Positions 12,760 through 12,764 of a stretch of DNA of 12,764 nucleotides are shown piece by piece (the stretch's first letter is position 1; each line of letters starts with the position of its first letter). This stretch comes from an uncultured Oscillospiraceae bacterium (GTDB lineage: Bacteria; Bacillota; Clostridia; Oscillospirales; Oscillospiraceae), in assembly GCA_934623545.1 (NCBI GenBank), contig CAKTVN010000021.1, forward strand, positions 1 to 12,764, written 5' to 3'. The position numbers were made by a program, and so were the translations under genes. Below the pieces are notes generated by a model. The model made no database searches. It saw nothing but the letters and a program-made list of their open reading frames with translations, and was not told the DNA's origin.

Positions 12760-12764
12760 GGAAC

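Overview
The window looks like chromosome from a GC-rich gut-type clostridium (Oscillospirales/Ruminococcaceae-like). The grounds are strong GGAGG ribosome binding sites, a tRNA with encoded CCA, a lipoprotein solute-binding protein, a BmrCD/LmrCD-type ABC pair, and GC-rich genes separated by palindrome-rich intergenic DNA. The genus is inference and cannot be read directly from the sequence.

Layout. (1) 1-585: 3' part of an IS3-family transposase running off the left edge, visibly lower in GC than the rest. (2) 639-1313: a palindrome, a terminator, an intact tRNA-Gly(CCC) on the minus strand, and upstream of it two further tRNA-Gly copies in a 205-bp tandem array. Both extra copies are interrupted in the T-arm by a 92-bp hairpin-rich segment. 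One recognisable promoter (1285-1313) lies upstream of all three. (3) 1408-4478: a strong promoter, then an overlapping pair, a family-3 solute-binding lipoprotein and a membrane hybrid histidine kinase, probably one sensory unit. (4) 4503-4997: a one-gene unit for a small bacterial PH-domain protein with its own promoter and terminator. (5) 4998-5757: about 760 bp without a gene, packed with at least 16 compact hairpins. (6) 8713 down to 5732, minus strand: a tightly coupled operon of PAP2 phosphatase, membrane-anchored alpha/beta hydrolase and DUF2804 protein, with 4-bp ATGA overlaps. (7) 8856-12693: a structured leader followed by a heterodimeric ABC exporter whose two subunits have complementary degenerate ATPase motifs, then a terminator and more of the same palindromes.

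The most unusual content is non-coding. One signal is the split tRNA-Gly array. The other is a family of short perfect palindromes (arms GTCACCCC, GCGCC and others, 3-4 nt loops). One of these, GTCACCCC-GRA-GGGGTGAC, directly abuts the T-run of all three protein-gene terminators in the window. These are consistent with a dispersed, REP-like palindromic element family that may also have entered the tRNA genes; that link is inference. The protein genes are recognisable families. The less ordinary aspects are a solute-binding protein without a transporter beside a hybrid kinase without an output partner, and the envelope-like three-gene operon containing DUF2804.
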